This document shows positions 15,570 through 25,312 of a DNA stretch of 64,000 nucleotides, piece by piece. The DNA lies in contig NZ_CP114905.1 in the NCBI RefSeq assembly GCF_027497195.1, positions 7,728,001 through 7,792,000 on the forward strand, read 5' to 3'. Made by a program: the position numbers and the translations under genes. The DNA is from Streptomyces sp. WMMC500. GTDB taxonomy: Bacteria; Actinomycetota; Actinomycetes; Streptomycetales; Streptomycetaceae. Position 1 is the first letter of the stretch. Each line of letters starts with the position of its first letter. The notes under the pieces were generated by a model, which saw only the letters and a program-made list of their open reading frames with translations, was not told the origin of the DNA and did no database searches.

Positions 15570-18183
15570 GATCGACTTCGGGTCCCGGGTCGAGTCCGCC
15601 GTCGACTGGCTCAAGGACCACCTCGGCTGGCTCTTCGACTTCATCGACACGGTCCTCACCGGCATGTACGACGGCGTCAACGCCGTCCTCGACGCGCCGG
15701 ATCCGCTCGTCCTGGCCGGCATCTTCGCCGTGATCGCCTTCTGGCTGCGCGGCCCGCTGCCCGCGGTGCTCACGTTCGCCGGCTTCGCGATCATCGACTC
15801 GGTGCAACTGTGGCCGGAGGCCATGGAAACCCTGTCGATGGTGCTGGTCGCCACCGCGATCACCGTGGTGGTCGCCGTGCCGCTGGGCATCTGGGCGGCC
15901 CGCAGCAAGGTCGTCAGCACCGCCGTGAGGCCGATGCTCGACTTCATGCAGACGATGCCCGCCTTCGTCTATCTGATCCCGGGCGTCATCTTCTTCTCCA
16001 TCGGCATCACCCCGGGCATCATCGCGACCATCGTGTTCGCCATGCCGCCGGGCGTGCGCATGACCGAGCTGGGCATCCGGCAGGTCGACGCGGAACTGGT
16101 CGAGGCCGCCGAGGCGTTCGGCACCAAGCCCGCCGACACCCTGCGCCGCGTGCAACTGCCGCTGGCGCTGCCGACGATCATGGCCGGCGTCAACCAGGTC
16201 ATCATGCTCGCGCTGTCCATGGTCGTCATCGCCGGCATGGTCGGCGGCGGCGGCCTCGGCGAGGTCGTCTACAACGCCGTCACCCGCGTCGCCATCGGCA
16301 CCGGCTTCGAGAGCGGCCTCGCGGTCGTCATCCTCGCCATGTACCTGGACCGGATGACCGGCGCGCTCAACCAGCGCGTCTCGCCGCTCGGCCGGCGCGC
16401 GCTCGCCAAGACCGCCGCCGCGGTCGACCGGTGGAAGTTCCTGCACTACAAGCCCACCACCGCGATCGCCACCGTCGGCATCGTCGTGCTGGCGCTGCTC
16501 GCCGGCGGGCTGAACCTGGCCGAGTCCGACGACGAGGGCACCCCGCAGGCCGCCGCCTCCACGGACGTCGGCCAGGGCCGGCAGATCGACATCGGCTACA
16601 TCCCCTGGGACGAGGGCATCGCCTCCACCTTCCTGTGGAAGGAGGTGCTGGAGCAGCGTGGCTTCGAGGCCGAGGCCAAGCAGCTCGACCCGGGCCCGCT
16701 CTTCACCGCCGTCTCCGAGGGCCAGGTCGACTTCCAGACCGACGCCTGGCTGCCCGTCACGCACGAGCAGTACTGGAAGCAGTTCGGCGGCAAGATGGAG
16801 GACATGGGCTCCTGGTACGGGCCGACGACGCTGGAGCTGTCCGTCCCGTCGTACATGAAGGACGTCAAGTCGCTGGAGGATCTGAAGGATCACAAGGGCG
16901 ATTTCGAGGGGAAGATCATCGGCATCGAGGCCAGCGCCGGGATGATGGGGATCCTCAAGGACAAGGTCGTGAACGAGTACGGCCTGGAGGACTGGGAGGT
17001 CGTCTCCTCGTCCACCTCCTCGATGCTCGCCGAGCTGGAGCGCGCGTACCAGGCCGAGGAGCCGGTCGTCGTCACGCTGTGGTCGCCGCACTGGGCGTAC
17101 TCCAAGTACGACATGACCAAGCTGGAGGACCCGAAGGGCGCCTGGGGCTCCGGTGACGACGTGCACACCACCGCGCGCAAGGGCTTCGCGAAGGACGAGC
17201 CCGTCGTCGCCGAGTGGCTGCGCGACTTCACCATGAAGGAGAAGGAGCTCACCAGCCTGGAGGAGATGATCGTCGACGCCGGCGAGGGCAACGAGCAGGA
17301 GGCCGTGCGCGACTGGCTGGAGCAGAACGAGGGCTACGTCGACAAGATCGCCCCGCTGCCCGGCGGCGGTGGCGCCACGGAGGGCAAGGACGCGGGCAAG
17401 ACCGTGAACCTCGGCTACTTCCCGTGGGACGAGGCCATCGCGTCCACGTACCTGTGGCAGAACGTGCTGGAGGACCGCGGCTACAAGACCAACGTCAAGC
17501 AGCTCGACCCCGGCCCGCTCTACACGGCGCTCGCCGAGGGCCAGATGGACGTGCAGTTCGACGCCTGGCTACCGGTGACGCACGAGCAGTACTGGGAGAG
17601 ATTCGGTGACGACCTCACCGACGTCGGCTCCTGGTACGGGCCGACGACGCTGGAGCTGTCCGTCCCGTCGTACATGAAGGACGTCAAGTCGCTGGAGGAT
17701 CTGAAGGATCACAAGGGCGATTTCGAGGGGAAGATCATCGGCATCGAGGCCAGCGCCGGGATGATGGGGATCCTCAAGGACAAGGTCGTGAACGAGTACG
17801 GCCTGGAGGACTGGGAGGTCGTCTCCTCGTCCACCTCCTCGATGCTCGCCGAGCTGGAGCGTGCGTACGACAAGAAGGAGCCCGTCGTCGTCACGCTCTG
17901 GTCGCCGCACTGGGCCTACGGCAAGTGGGATCTGACCAAGCTGGAGGACCCGAAGGGGGCCTGGGGCGAGGGCGACGACATCCACACCGTGGCCAAGAAG
18001 GACTTCGCCGAGGACTTCCCGGAGTTCCACAAGTGGCTGAAGGACTTCACGCTCTCGGAGGAGGAACTGTCCTCGCTGGAGGTCGAGATCCAGAACGGCG
18101 GGGAGGGCAACGAGAAGGAGTCCGCCCGCACGTGGATGGAGGACAACCCGGAGGTCATCGACAGGATCGCGCCGGTCTCCTGA
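15562..18183 (+). CDS. Osmolyte ABC transporter: permease fused to two tandem substrate-binding domains (ProW-ProX-ProX type)
   Basis: 873 residues. Residues 1-290 are a ProW-type permease (helices such as VLAGIFAVIAFWLRG; EAA loop with VDAELVEAAEAFGTKPADTL); a further helix near 297-317 leads outside. Two glycine-betaine-binding domains follow, about 333-600 and 612-873, beginning with GYIPWDEGIASTFLW and GYFPWDEAIASTYLW. OpuA-type permeases with one fused binding domain are known; tandem domains raise local substrate capture. The two domains share a 236-bp perfectly identical block although flanking parts are much less alike, a sign of gene conversion. Substrate is inferred from family: glycine betaine, proline betaine or a similar solute. 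Confidence 0.92.
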   Translation: MPEIDFGSRVESAVDWLKDHLGWLFDFIDTVLTGMYDGVNAVLDAPDPLVLAGIFAVIAFWLRGPLPAVLTFAGFAIIDSVQLWPEAMETLSMVLVATAITVVVAVPLGIWAARSKVVSTAVRPMLDFMQTMPAFVYLIPGVIFFSIGITPGIIATIVFAMPPGVRMTELGIRQVDAELVEAAEAFGTKPADTLRRVQLPLALPTIMAGVNQVIMLALSMVVIAGMVGGGGLGEVVYNAVTRVAIGTGFESGLAVVILAMYLDRMTGALNQRVSPLGRRALAKTAAAVDRWKFLHYKPTTAIATVGIVVLALLAGGLNLAESDDEGTPQAAASTDVGQGRQIDIGYIPWDEGIASTFLWKEVLEQRGFEAEAKQLDPGPLFTAVSEGQVDFQTDAWLPVTHEQYWKQFGGKMEDMGSWYGPTTLELSVPSYMKDVKSLEDLKDHKGDFEGKIIGIEASAGMMGILKDKVVNEYGLEDWEVVSSSTSSMLAELERAYQAEEPVVVTLWSPHWAYSKYDMTKLEDPKGAWGSGDDVHTTARKGFAKDEPVVAEWLRDFTMKEKELTSLEEMIVDAGEGNEQEAVRDWLEQNEGYVDKIAPLPGGGGATEGKDAGKTVNLGYFPWDEAIASTYLWQNVLEDRGYKTNVKQLDPGPLYTALAEGQMDVQFDAWLPVTHEQYWERFGDDLTDVGSWYGPTTLELSVPSYMKDVKSLEDLKDHKGDFEGKIIGIEASAGMMGILKDKVVNEYGLEDWEVVSSSTSSMLAELERAYDKKEPVVVTLWSPHWAYGKWDLTKLEDPKGAWGEGDDIHTVAKKDFAEDFPEFHKWLKDFTLSEEELSSLEVEIQNGGEGNEKESARTWMEDNPEVIDRIAPVS
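16807..17042 (+). repeat. 236-bp perfect direct repeat, copy 1 (binding domain 1)
   Basis: Identical over 236 bases to 17626-17861 (offset 819 bases, 273 codons, in frame). It encodes residues about 416-493 of the fusion protein. The block uses unusual codons for this genome (GAT, GGG, ATC-rich stretches) compared with its flanks. Confidence 0.97.
17626..17861 (+). repeat. 236-bp perfect direct repeat, copy 2 (binding domain 2)
   Basis: Second copy of the block at 16807-17042. The identity stops at a C/T difference right after the shared GAGCG; before the block the two domains differ at many residues. Confidence 0.97.
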
Positions 18184-18199
18184 CCGGCGGTCCCGCGCC

Positions 18200-18240
18200 G
18201 GGCGCCCCGTCGTCCCCCTCCGGGGGGCGGCGGGGCGCCC
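18200..18240 (+). terminator. Bidirectional hairpin between convergent genes
   Basis: GGGCGCCCCG (18200-18209) pairs with CGGGGCGCCC (18231-18240) and the arms continue inward to CCCCC/GGGGG around a tiny loop, with two mismatches. It lies between the osmolyte operon and the convergent BtuF-like gene and can end both transcripts. Confidence 0.75.
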
Positions 18241-18266
18241 GCCGTCCGGGTTCCCTGTCCCTGTCC

Positions 18267-18992
18267 CTACGTCCCGCGCAGCGCGGCGGCCAGCACCTCC
18301 GGCGCCTCGGCCAGCGACGGCCCGTACCACGTCAGATGGCGCCCGCTCACCAGCGCCGCCGCCATCCCCCCGAACGCCTCGGGGCCGTCGTCCGCCGCGA
18401 ACGCGTAGGGCTCGTCCGGCAGCACCACCAGCTCCGCCCCGCCGCCGCGCAGCTCGGCGAGCGGCACCCGCGGGTACCGCTCCGCGTGCCCCGCGTAGAC
18501 GTTCTCCACCCCCAGCCGCGCCAGCAGGTCCCCGGCGAACGTCTCCCGGCCCAGTACCATCCACGGCCGCCGCCACACCGGCACCACCGCGCGCCGCGCC
18601 CGTCCCGCCGGCGGCCGCACGTCCCGCCACGCCGCCTCCGCGGCCGCCAGCCACCCCGGCCGCGCCTCGGCCCCGCAGGCCGCCAGCACCCGCGCCAGCT
18701 CGGCGAACCCCTGCTCCAGCGTGCGGACTTCGGTGACGAGCACCTCCAGACCGGCCGCCCGGAGCGCGGCGAGGTCGGGTGCGCGGTTCTCCTCCTCGTT
18801 GGCGACGACCAGGTCGGGGGCGAGCGCGACGATCCGCTCGACGTCCGGGTTCTTCGTCCCCCGCACCCGTGCGACGTCGAGACCGGCCGGGTGGCTGCAC
18901 CAGTCGGTGGCGCCGACGAGCGCGCCGGGCGCCGTGACGGCGATCGCCTCGGTCAGCGACGGAACCAGGGAAACCACGCGCCTGCCTGCCAT
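18267..18992 (-). CDS. BtuF-like helical-backbone metal/cobalamin-binding protein
   Basis: 241 residues. It begins at once with the family core (RRVVSLVPSLTEAIAV) and has GTKNPDVERIVALAPDLVVANEEENR, the typical first lobe of periplasmic vitamin B12/ferric-siderophore binding proteins. No signal peptide or lipobox is seen, so it is probably cytosolic or wrongly anchored, unlike the transport proteins of this family; Streptomyces has such stand-alone members annotated as cobalamin-binding. It is not next to an ABC permease. The ligand is unknown. It ends 26 bases after the shared hairpin and its start is nine bases from the end of the next minus-strand gene, so the two may be co-transcribed. 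Confidence 0.8.
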   Translation of the reverse strand: MAGRRVVSLVPSLTEAIAVTAPGALVGATDWCSHPAGLDVARVRGTKNPDVERIVALAPDLVVANEEENRAPDLAALRAAGLEVLVTEVRTLEQGFAELARVLAACGAEARPGWLAAAEAAWRDVRPPAGRARRAVVPVWRRPWMVLGRETFAGDLLARLGVENVYAGHAERYPRVPLAELRGGGAELVVLPDEPYAFAADDGPEAFGGMAAALVSGRHLTWYGPSLAEAPEVLAAALRGT

Positions 18993-19001
18993 GCCCCCAG
19001 G

Positions 19002-20126
19002 CTACGGCGACCGGTCGCCGGTGGTGTCGCCGGCGGCAGGGCTGTCGGCGGCGGGCACGGCGAGGAGGTCGCCGCGGGCCACCGCCGTCGCCGTACGCAC
19101 CGCGGCCGTCAGCCAGGCCGCCACCAGCAGCCCGTACAGCAGCGCCGCCAGCCCGCGGAACGCCGCGAGTCCGGTGTGCTGGGCCAGGCTTGCCGCGCCC
19201 GTCACGCACGTGCCGACCGGGAAGGTGAACGCCCACCACGTCAGCGCGAACGGCATGCCGCGGCGCGCGGCCCGTACGACCAGCGCCCCCGCCACCGCCA
19301 GCCACAGCAGCGCGAAGCCCAGCACCGGCACCCCGTACAGCGTCGCGAACGCCCCCGGCACTGCAGCCGAGCCGTCCGCCAGGGCGCCCGCCGCCGTCGT
19401 CGACTGCCCGAGCGGCCCCAGCACCAGGAACAGCGTCGGCGTCAGCGCCGGCGGCAGCGGCCCCCGCTCCACGAGCCGGGAGAAGACCGGCGGCAGCATC
19501 AGCAGCGTCGCCAGCAGGCTCATCCCGAACATCGCGAAGCAGCCCAGCACCAGCGACTCCCGCCACTGCCCCGCCGGCAGCCGCGGCGCCAGCGCGGGGC
19601 CCGTCGCGGCCGACACCATCGGCGCCACCACCGGCAGCAGCCACACCGGCGAGGCGTCGCCCGGCCGCACCCGGTGGCGTACGACCATCAGACACGGCAC
19701 CGCCACGGCCGCCACCAGCCCCACGGCGGTGCCCGCCACCCACAGCGCGGCGTGCACGGCGAACGCCGCGTCCGCGCCCGTGACGCGCCCGCCCACGGCC
19801 GTCGTCGCGGCACCGACCGCGAGCAGGGCCATCGACAGGCACCCGTAGAACGGCGCGACCGCCGGGTCGGCGAGGTGCTCCCGGGCGCGGTCGGCGTGCC
19901 GGGCCCAGTGCACGGCGCGGGCGGCCAGCAGCACGGCGAGGAGGACGGCGGACAGCGCCCAGACGGGCACGAGGGCGGCGGCCGGGAGCCCCGCGGCGGC
20001 GCCGGCGGTCGCGACGATGGCGGTGCCCATCGCGGAGGAGTACCAGTTGGGGCCGAGATCGCGGGCGGACAGCCGTTGCCGGACGCGGATCGTGGGGTGC
20101 GGGCGTACGAGCGCGGTGGCGGCCAT
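19002..20126 (-). CDS. TDT-family (TehA/Mae1-like) membrane transporter
   Basis: 374 residues with about ten hydrophobic helices. The family start LGPNWYSSAMGTAIVATAGA and the later LTWWAFTFPVGTCVTGAASL are typical of the tellurite-resistance/dicarboxylate transporter family, whose members move C4-dicarboxylates, sulfite or other anions. The ATG was chosen because the open frame upstream runs antisense to the LysR gene. It is transcribed away from the LysR-type gene at 20197, and the 70-base space between them carries a perfect palindrome, so that regulator very likely controls it. Confidence 0.88.
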   Translation of the reverse strand: MAATALVRPHPTIRVRQRLSARDLGPNWYSSAMGTAIVATAGAAAGLPAAALVPVWALSAVLLAVLLAARAVHWARHADRAREHLADPAVAPFYGCLSMALLAVGAATTAVGGRVTGADAAFAVHAALWVAGTAVGLVAAVAVPCLMVVRHRVRPGDASPVWLLPVVAPMVSAATGPALAPRLPAGQWRESLVLGCFAMFGMSLLATLLMLPPVFSRLVERGPLPPALTPTLFLVLGPLGQSTTAAGALADGSAAVPGAFATLYGVPVLGFALLWLAVAGALVVRAARRGMPFALTWWAFTFPVGTCVTGAASLAQHTGLAAFRGLAALLYGLLVAAWLTAAVRTATAVARGDLLAVPAADSPAAGDTTGDRSP

Positions 20127-20180
20127 GGCGCCAGCCTGGCCGCGGCCGTGGGCGCCCGGTAGGGACCGCTCCCCTCTCAG

Positions 20181-20201
20181 CTCATAAGCTGGGGTTATGA
20201 G
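20181..20201 (+). promoter_or_regulatory. Palindromic operator overlapping the LysR start and -10
   Basis: CTCATAA (20181-20187), a 7-base centre and TTATGAG (20195-20201) form a perfect inverted repeat fitting the T-N11-A rule of LysR regulators. The right arm contains the LysR ATG and the left arm overlaps its -10 (TAAGCT, 20185-20190). Binding here would block the LysR gene and could activate the divergent transporter. Confidence 0.7.
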
Positions 20202-21138
20202 CGAGTACGAGGCCGGGGGCGTCCCCGGGTCGTCGCCGGCCCGCCGGGTGCCGGACCTGGCGGCGCTGGAACTGCTGCTCGCGGTCGCCCGGCTGGGCAG
20301 CCTCGGGCGGGCGGCGAAGGCCGTCGGCGTGAGCCAGCCCGCCGCCAGCGCCCGCATCCGGTCCATGGAGCGGCAGCTCGGCGTCGCGCTCGTGCACCGC
20401 TCGCCGGCCGGCTCGCGGCTCACCGAGGCGGGCGGCGTGGTGACGGAGTGGGCCCGGCGGGTGGTGGAGGCGGCGGAGGCGTTCGACGCGGGTGCGGCGG
20501 CGCTGCGCGCGCGGCGCGACTCGCGGCTGCGGGTGGCGGCGAGCCTCACCGTCGCGGAGTACCTGCTGCCGGGGTGGCTGGTCGCGCTGCGCGCGGCGCG
20601 GCCGGAGACGGCGGTGTCGCTGCAGGCGGGGAACTCGGCGGCGGTGGCGTCGCAGGTCCGGTCCGGGGCGGCGGACCTGGGGTTCGTGGAGGGCACGGGA
20701 GCGCCGGAGGGGATGGACGGCGCGGTGATCGGCCACGACCGGCTCCTGGTCGTGGTGGCGCCGTCGCATCCGTGGGCGCGGCGGCGCGGCCTGCCGCCGG
20801 CGGAGCTGGCGGGGGCGGCGCTGGTGCTGCGGGAACAGGGGTCGGGTACGCGCCAGGTGCTGGACGAGGCGCTGGCCCCGCACGGCGGGCTGGGCGTGCC
20901 GCTGCTGGAGCTGGGATCGACGACGGCGGTGAAGTCGGCGGCGGTGACGGGCGCGGGCCCGGCGGTGCTGTCGGAACTGGCGGTGGCGGACGAGGTGGCG
21001 GCGCGGCGGCTGGTGGCGGTGGACGTGACGGGCATGGACCTGACCCGGGCGCTGCGGGCGGTATGGCCACGGGGACAGCGCCCGACGGGCCCGGCCCGCG
21101 ACCTCCTGTCGCTGACGAGAAGGGGGGCCGGGTCGTAG
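20197..21138 (+). CDS. LysR-family transcriptional regulator
   Basis: 313 residues. The N-terminal winged helix is clear (LAALELLLAVARLGSLGRAAKAVGVSQPAASARI, given in part, then ERQLGVALVHRSPAGSRLTEAG), and residues about 100-300 form the two-lobed effector-binding domain (PGWLVALRAARPETAVSLQ). Start: ATG six bases after TAAGCT and without a ribosome site, so leaderless. The gene diverges from the TDT transporter, the usual arrangement for LysR regulators and their target. The effector is unknown. Third-position G/C is extremely high in the C-terminal half. Confidence 0.9.
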   Translation: MSEYEAGGVPGSSPARRVPDLAALELLLAVARLGSLGRAAKAVGVSQPAASARIRSMERQLGVALVHRSPAGSRLTEAGGVVTEWARRVVEAAEAFDAGAAALRARRDSRLRVAASLTVAEYLLPGWLVALRAARPETAVSLQAGNSAAVASQVRSGAADLGFVEGTGAPEGMDGAVIGHDRLLVVVAPSHPWARRRGLPPAELAGAALVLREQGSGTRQVLDEALAPHGGLGVPLLELGSTTAVKSAAVTGAGPAVLSELAVADEVAARRLVAVDVTGMDLTRALRAVWPRGQRPTGPARDLLSLTRRGAGS

Positions 21139-21244
21139 GGGAGCGGCCCCCGTCCCGTACCCCTGCGTCACCCCCGCCCCTGCGTTACCCTCGTTCCAGC
21201 CTGTCTTGATCTTCGAGGCGTCGAGTGGACGCGGGGAGCGCGCG

Positions 21245-22105
21245 GTGTCAGCAGCAGACGACCAGTCCTTCATACCCGGCGTCTCCGTCGAGCAGCCGAC
21301 CTCCGCCCGCGTCTACGGCTGGCTTCTCGGCGGCAAGGACAACTACGCCGTGGACCGGGAGTTCGCCCTCAAGCAGCTCCAGGAGTTCCCCGCCGGGCTC
21401 GACATCACCCGGGAGAACCGGCTGTTCCTCTTCCGTGCCGTGCGCTGGCTCGTGCAGGAGGCCGGCATCCGGCAGTTCCTCGACATGGGCTGCGGGCTGC
21501 CCACGGACGACAACGTCCACCAGGTCGCCCAGCGCTTCGCCCCCGACGCCCGCGTCGTGTACGCCGACAACGACCCCATCGTCCTCGCCCACGGCCGCGC
21601 CCTGCTCGCCGAGGACGCCTCCACCATCGTCGTCGACGGCGACCTGCGCGACCCCGCCACCATCCTCGACGACCCGCTCGTCACCCGGCTCATCGACTTC
21701 GACGAACCGCTCGCCGTGCTCTACCTGTCGGTCATGCACCACGTCCCCGACGCCGACGACCCCGTCGGCGTCCTGGGCGCGGTGCTCGACCGCGCCCGGC
21801 CCGGCAGTTGCGTCTGTCTGTCGCAGGTGGTGGCCGACGACCCCGCCACCAGCGCCGCGATGACCGAGAGCGTCCGTGCCAAGGGGATCCCGTGGCAGAC
21901 GCGGACGCCCACCGAGGTCGACGCGCTGGTCACGGGGCTGGAGCCGGTCGAGCCCGGGCTCGTCGATCTCGTCGACTGGCGGCCCGACCCGTTCCAGCCC
22001 CCGCTGGCACCCGTCGACCCGGTCCTGCAGCCCTACCTCGGCACGACGAAGCACGCCAAGCCCGTCTACGAGTACGGCGGCATCGTCCGCAAGCCCGGGG
22101 ACTGA
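21245..22105 (+). CDS. DUF574-family SAM-dependent methyltransferase
   Basis: 286 residues. The family marks are the N-terminal PTSARVYGWLLGGKDNYAVDREFA, the SAM-binding FLDMGCGLPTDDNVHQVAQ and VVYADNDPIVLAHGRALL. This family (PF04672) is very abundant in Streptomyces and close relatives; its substrates are not known. GTG at 21245 follows GGGGAG; the open frame before it lacks family similarity. TACCCT at 21186-21191 may be the -10. It converges with the gamma-glutamyl hydrolase gene, the two stops being five bases apart. Confidence 0.9.
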   Translation: MSAADDQSFIPGVSVEQPTSARVYGWLLGGKDNYAVDREFALKQLQEFPAGLDITRENRLFLFRAVRWLVQEAGIRQFLDMGCGLPTDDNVHQVAQRFAPDARVVYADNDPIVLAHGRALLAEDASTIVVDGDLRDPATILDDPLVTRLIDFDEPLAVLYLSVMHHVPDADDPVGVLGAVLDRARPGSCVCLSQVVADDPATSAAMTESVRAKGIPWQTRTPTEVDALVTGLEPVEPGLVDLVDWRPDPFQPPLAPVDPVLQPYLGTTKHAKPVYEYGGIVRKPGD

Positions 22106-22110
22106 GCCGG

Positions 22111-22808
22111 TCAGCCGGCGGCCGCCGCCACCAGGCCCCGCATCACCCGCAGGTCCTCGCCCATCTCCGGGTGCCACTGCACCCCCAGCGCGAAGTTCCC
22201 CGCGTCCGGCAGCTCCAGCGCCTCCACCACCCCGTCCGCCGCGTGCGCCGACGCGATCACGCCGGCGCCCAGCTCCGCCACCGCCTGGTGGTGGTACGCC
22301 GGGACCGTCACCGCCTCCGGCACCAGCGAGGCGAGCCGCGTGCCCGGGACCGGTTTGATCTCGTGCTCGCCGAAGACGCCCGGGGTCCCGCGGTGGCCCT
22401 CCATGTGCTGGAGCAGCGTGCCGCCGCGTGCGACGTTCAGCAACTGCGAACCGCGGCAGATCCCCAGCAGCGGCAGCTCCGCCGCCAGCGCCGCGTCGAT
22501 CAGGGCCAGCTCCCAGGCGTCCCGCTCGCGCGACGTCGCGGTGACGGCGTCCGTGGACGGTTCCGCGACGGCGCCGTAGCGGGCCGGGTCCAGGTCCGGG
22601 CCGCCCGCGACGACCAGGCCGTCCAGGCGGCGCAGCGTTTCCGGCGCGCGGGCCGGGTCGTCCGGCGGGAGCAGCGCCGCGAGGCCGCCGGCACGCTGGG
22701 TGAGGCGGTGGTAGCCGGCGGGCAGGAGGGCGGCGGGCAGGTGCCAGTGGTGGCCCCACCTGGCCTCGTCGAGGAGGTAGGTGGAGATGCCGATCAGGGG
22801 CCGGTCCG

Positions 22809-22812
<4 letters not shown>
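22111..22812 (-). CDS. Gamma-glutamyl hydrolase, PuuD-like class I glutamine amidotransferase family
   Basis: 233 residues. Catalytic Cys in LGICRGSQLLNVA (about residue 119), His and Glu in GVQWHPEMGED (about 213-217), and the N-terminal PLIGISTYL plus VVAGGPDLDPARYG are PuuD/peptidase C26 marks. PuuD cleaves gamma-glutamyl-GABA in E. coli; here the neighbours suggest that the substrate is a gamma-glutamyl product of amine oxidation, releasing glutamate. The ATG overlaps the end of the permease gene by four bases, so it is the second gene of a permease-hydrolase operon. The operator at 24374-24392 should control both. Confidence 0.9.
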
Positions 22813-24332
<1,520 letters not shown>

Positions 24333-24373
24333 GGTGCCGCTCCTGCCTCAACGGACGCTGGGAACCCAGCAAT

Positions 24374-24392
24374 GGTGTGGTCCCATACCTTT
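24374..24392 (-). promoter_or_regulatory. Operator-like site before the permease operon
   Basis: On the minus strand it reads AAAGGTATGGGACCACACC. It shares AAAGGTAT-N8-ACC with the site at 25262-25284; on the plus strand both have the form GGTRT-N6-ATACC. Located between the GntR gene end and the permease start, it is a likely binding site for that regulator. Confidence 0.6.
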
Positions 24393-24474
24393 GCGGCGCC
24401 GGGGCGACGAGCGCAAGCCCCGTGCATGAACGTCCTGTTACGCCGCCCGGGCCGCGGCGGTGCCGCTGCAGTGT

Positions 24475-25215
24475 TCAGCCCAGGAAGCCGCGCAGCAGCG
24501 CGGCGGTGCCCGCGCAGTGCTCGCGCATCATCTCGCGGGCGGCGTCCGGATCGCCGTCGAGCACCGCCCCGACGAGGGCCGCGTGCTGCGCCTGGCTGTG
24601 CTCCAGGTTCCGCACCAGCAGCGGGATGCAGTCCAGCAGGTCGTTGACGGTGGCCCGTACGGCGGCGTACTGCGCGGCGAGCCGCGGGGAGCCCGTCAGC
24701 TCCGTCAGGGTCAGGTGCAGCAGGGTGTCCAGCCGCCGGTAGTCGCCCAGCGGCGCGTCCTGGGTGGCCCGGAGGGCGGCGCGCAGCCGGTCCCGCTGCT
24801 CCGCGGTCATCTCGGTGCCGGCGCACAGCTCGGCCGAGCCGGTCTCCAGCACCTCGCGGAAACGGAGCACGTCCTCCAGGTCCGTACGTTCCGTGCGCCG
24901 GCGCAGCTCCTCCTGCGCGTCCCGAAGTGCGGGCGTCCGCTCCCGTACGAACGTGCCCCCGTAGCGCCCCCGGCGGCTCTCCACCAGACCCTCGTCCTGC
25001 AGCACCTTCAGCACGTCCCGCAGCGTCACCCGGCTGATCCGCAGCCGCTCCGCCAACTCCCGCTCCGCGGGCAGCCGCTCGCCCGGCGGCACCAGACCCA
25101 GCCGCAGCACCTGCAGTATCTGCTCCAGCGCCTCCTCGAAGCCGTTGCCCGCGCGCACCGGACGCAGTACGGTCCGCAGCCCGTCGCCGGCCGCCGCGCC
25201 GGTGAACGCCCTCAT
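24475..25215 (-). CDS. GntR-family (FadR subfamily) transcriptional regulator of the amine module
   Basis: 246 residues. The winged helix (about 20-90) has PPGERLPAERELAERLRISRVTLRDVLKVLQDEG (given in parts) and ends with RRGRYGGTFV; the C-terminal all-helical FCD ligand domain has LEDVLRFREVLETGSAEL and conserved His residues (LLHLTLTEL, EHSQAQHAALVGAVL), consistent with metal-assisted ligand binding. Its place next to a GlnA4-like gene corresponds to EpuRII of S. coelicolor. I take the ATG at 25215; a GTG eight codons earlier is possible. It diverges from the synthetase gene; the palindrome at 25262-25284 lies between them, so it probably represses both and itself. Confidence 0.88.
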   Translation of the reverse strand: MRAFTGAAAGDGLRTVLRPVRAGNGFEEALEQILQVLRLGLVPPGERLPAERELAERLRISRVTLRDVLKVLQDEGLVESRRGRYGGTFVRERTPALRDAQEELRRRTERTDLEDVLRFREVLETGSAELCAGTEMTAEQRDRLRAALRATQDAPLGDYRRLDTLLHLTLTELTGSPRLAAQYAAVRATVNDLLDCIPLLVRNLEHSQAQHAALVGAVLDGDPDAAREMMREHCAGTAALLRGFLG

Positions 25216-25261
25216 CCCGACCCCCGCTCCTGGACCCACGTCCTCCGCCTACTTCCCAATC

Positions 25262-25284
25262 AAAGGTATCCATGCATACCTTAA
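25262..25284 (+). promoter_or_regulatory. Palindromic operator between the GntR regulator and the glutamine-synthetase-like gene
   Basis: The core GGTATCCATGCATACC (25265-25280) is flanked by AAA and TTAA, and the ATACCTT ends occur on both strands, so each half can act as a -10 for one of the divergent genes. It shares its left half (AAAGGTAT) and the distal ACC with the site before the permease operon. Confidence 0.65.
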
Positions 25285-25312
25285 GACGTCCGTAGAAGAG
25301 GAGACCCCGCCC

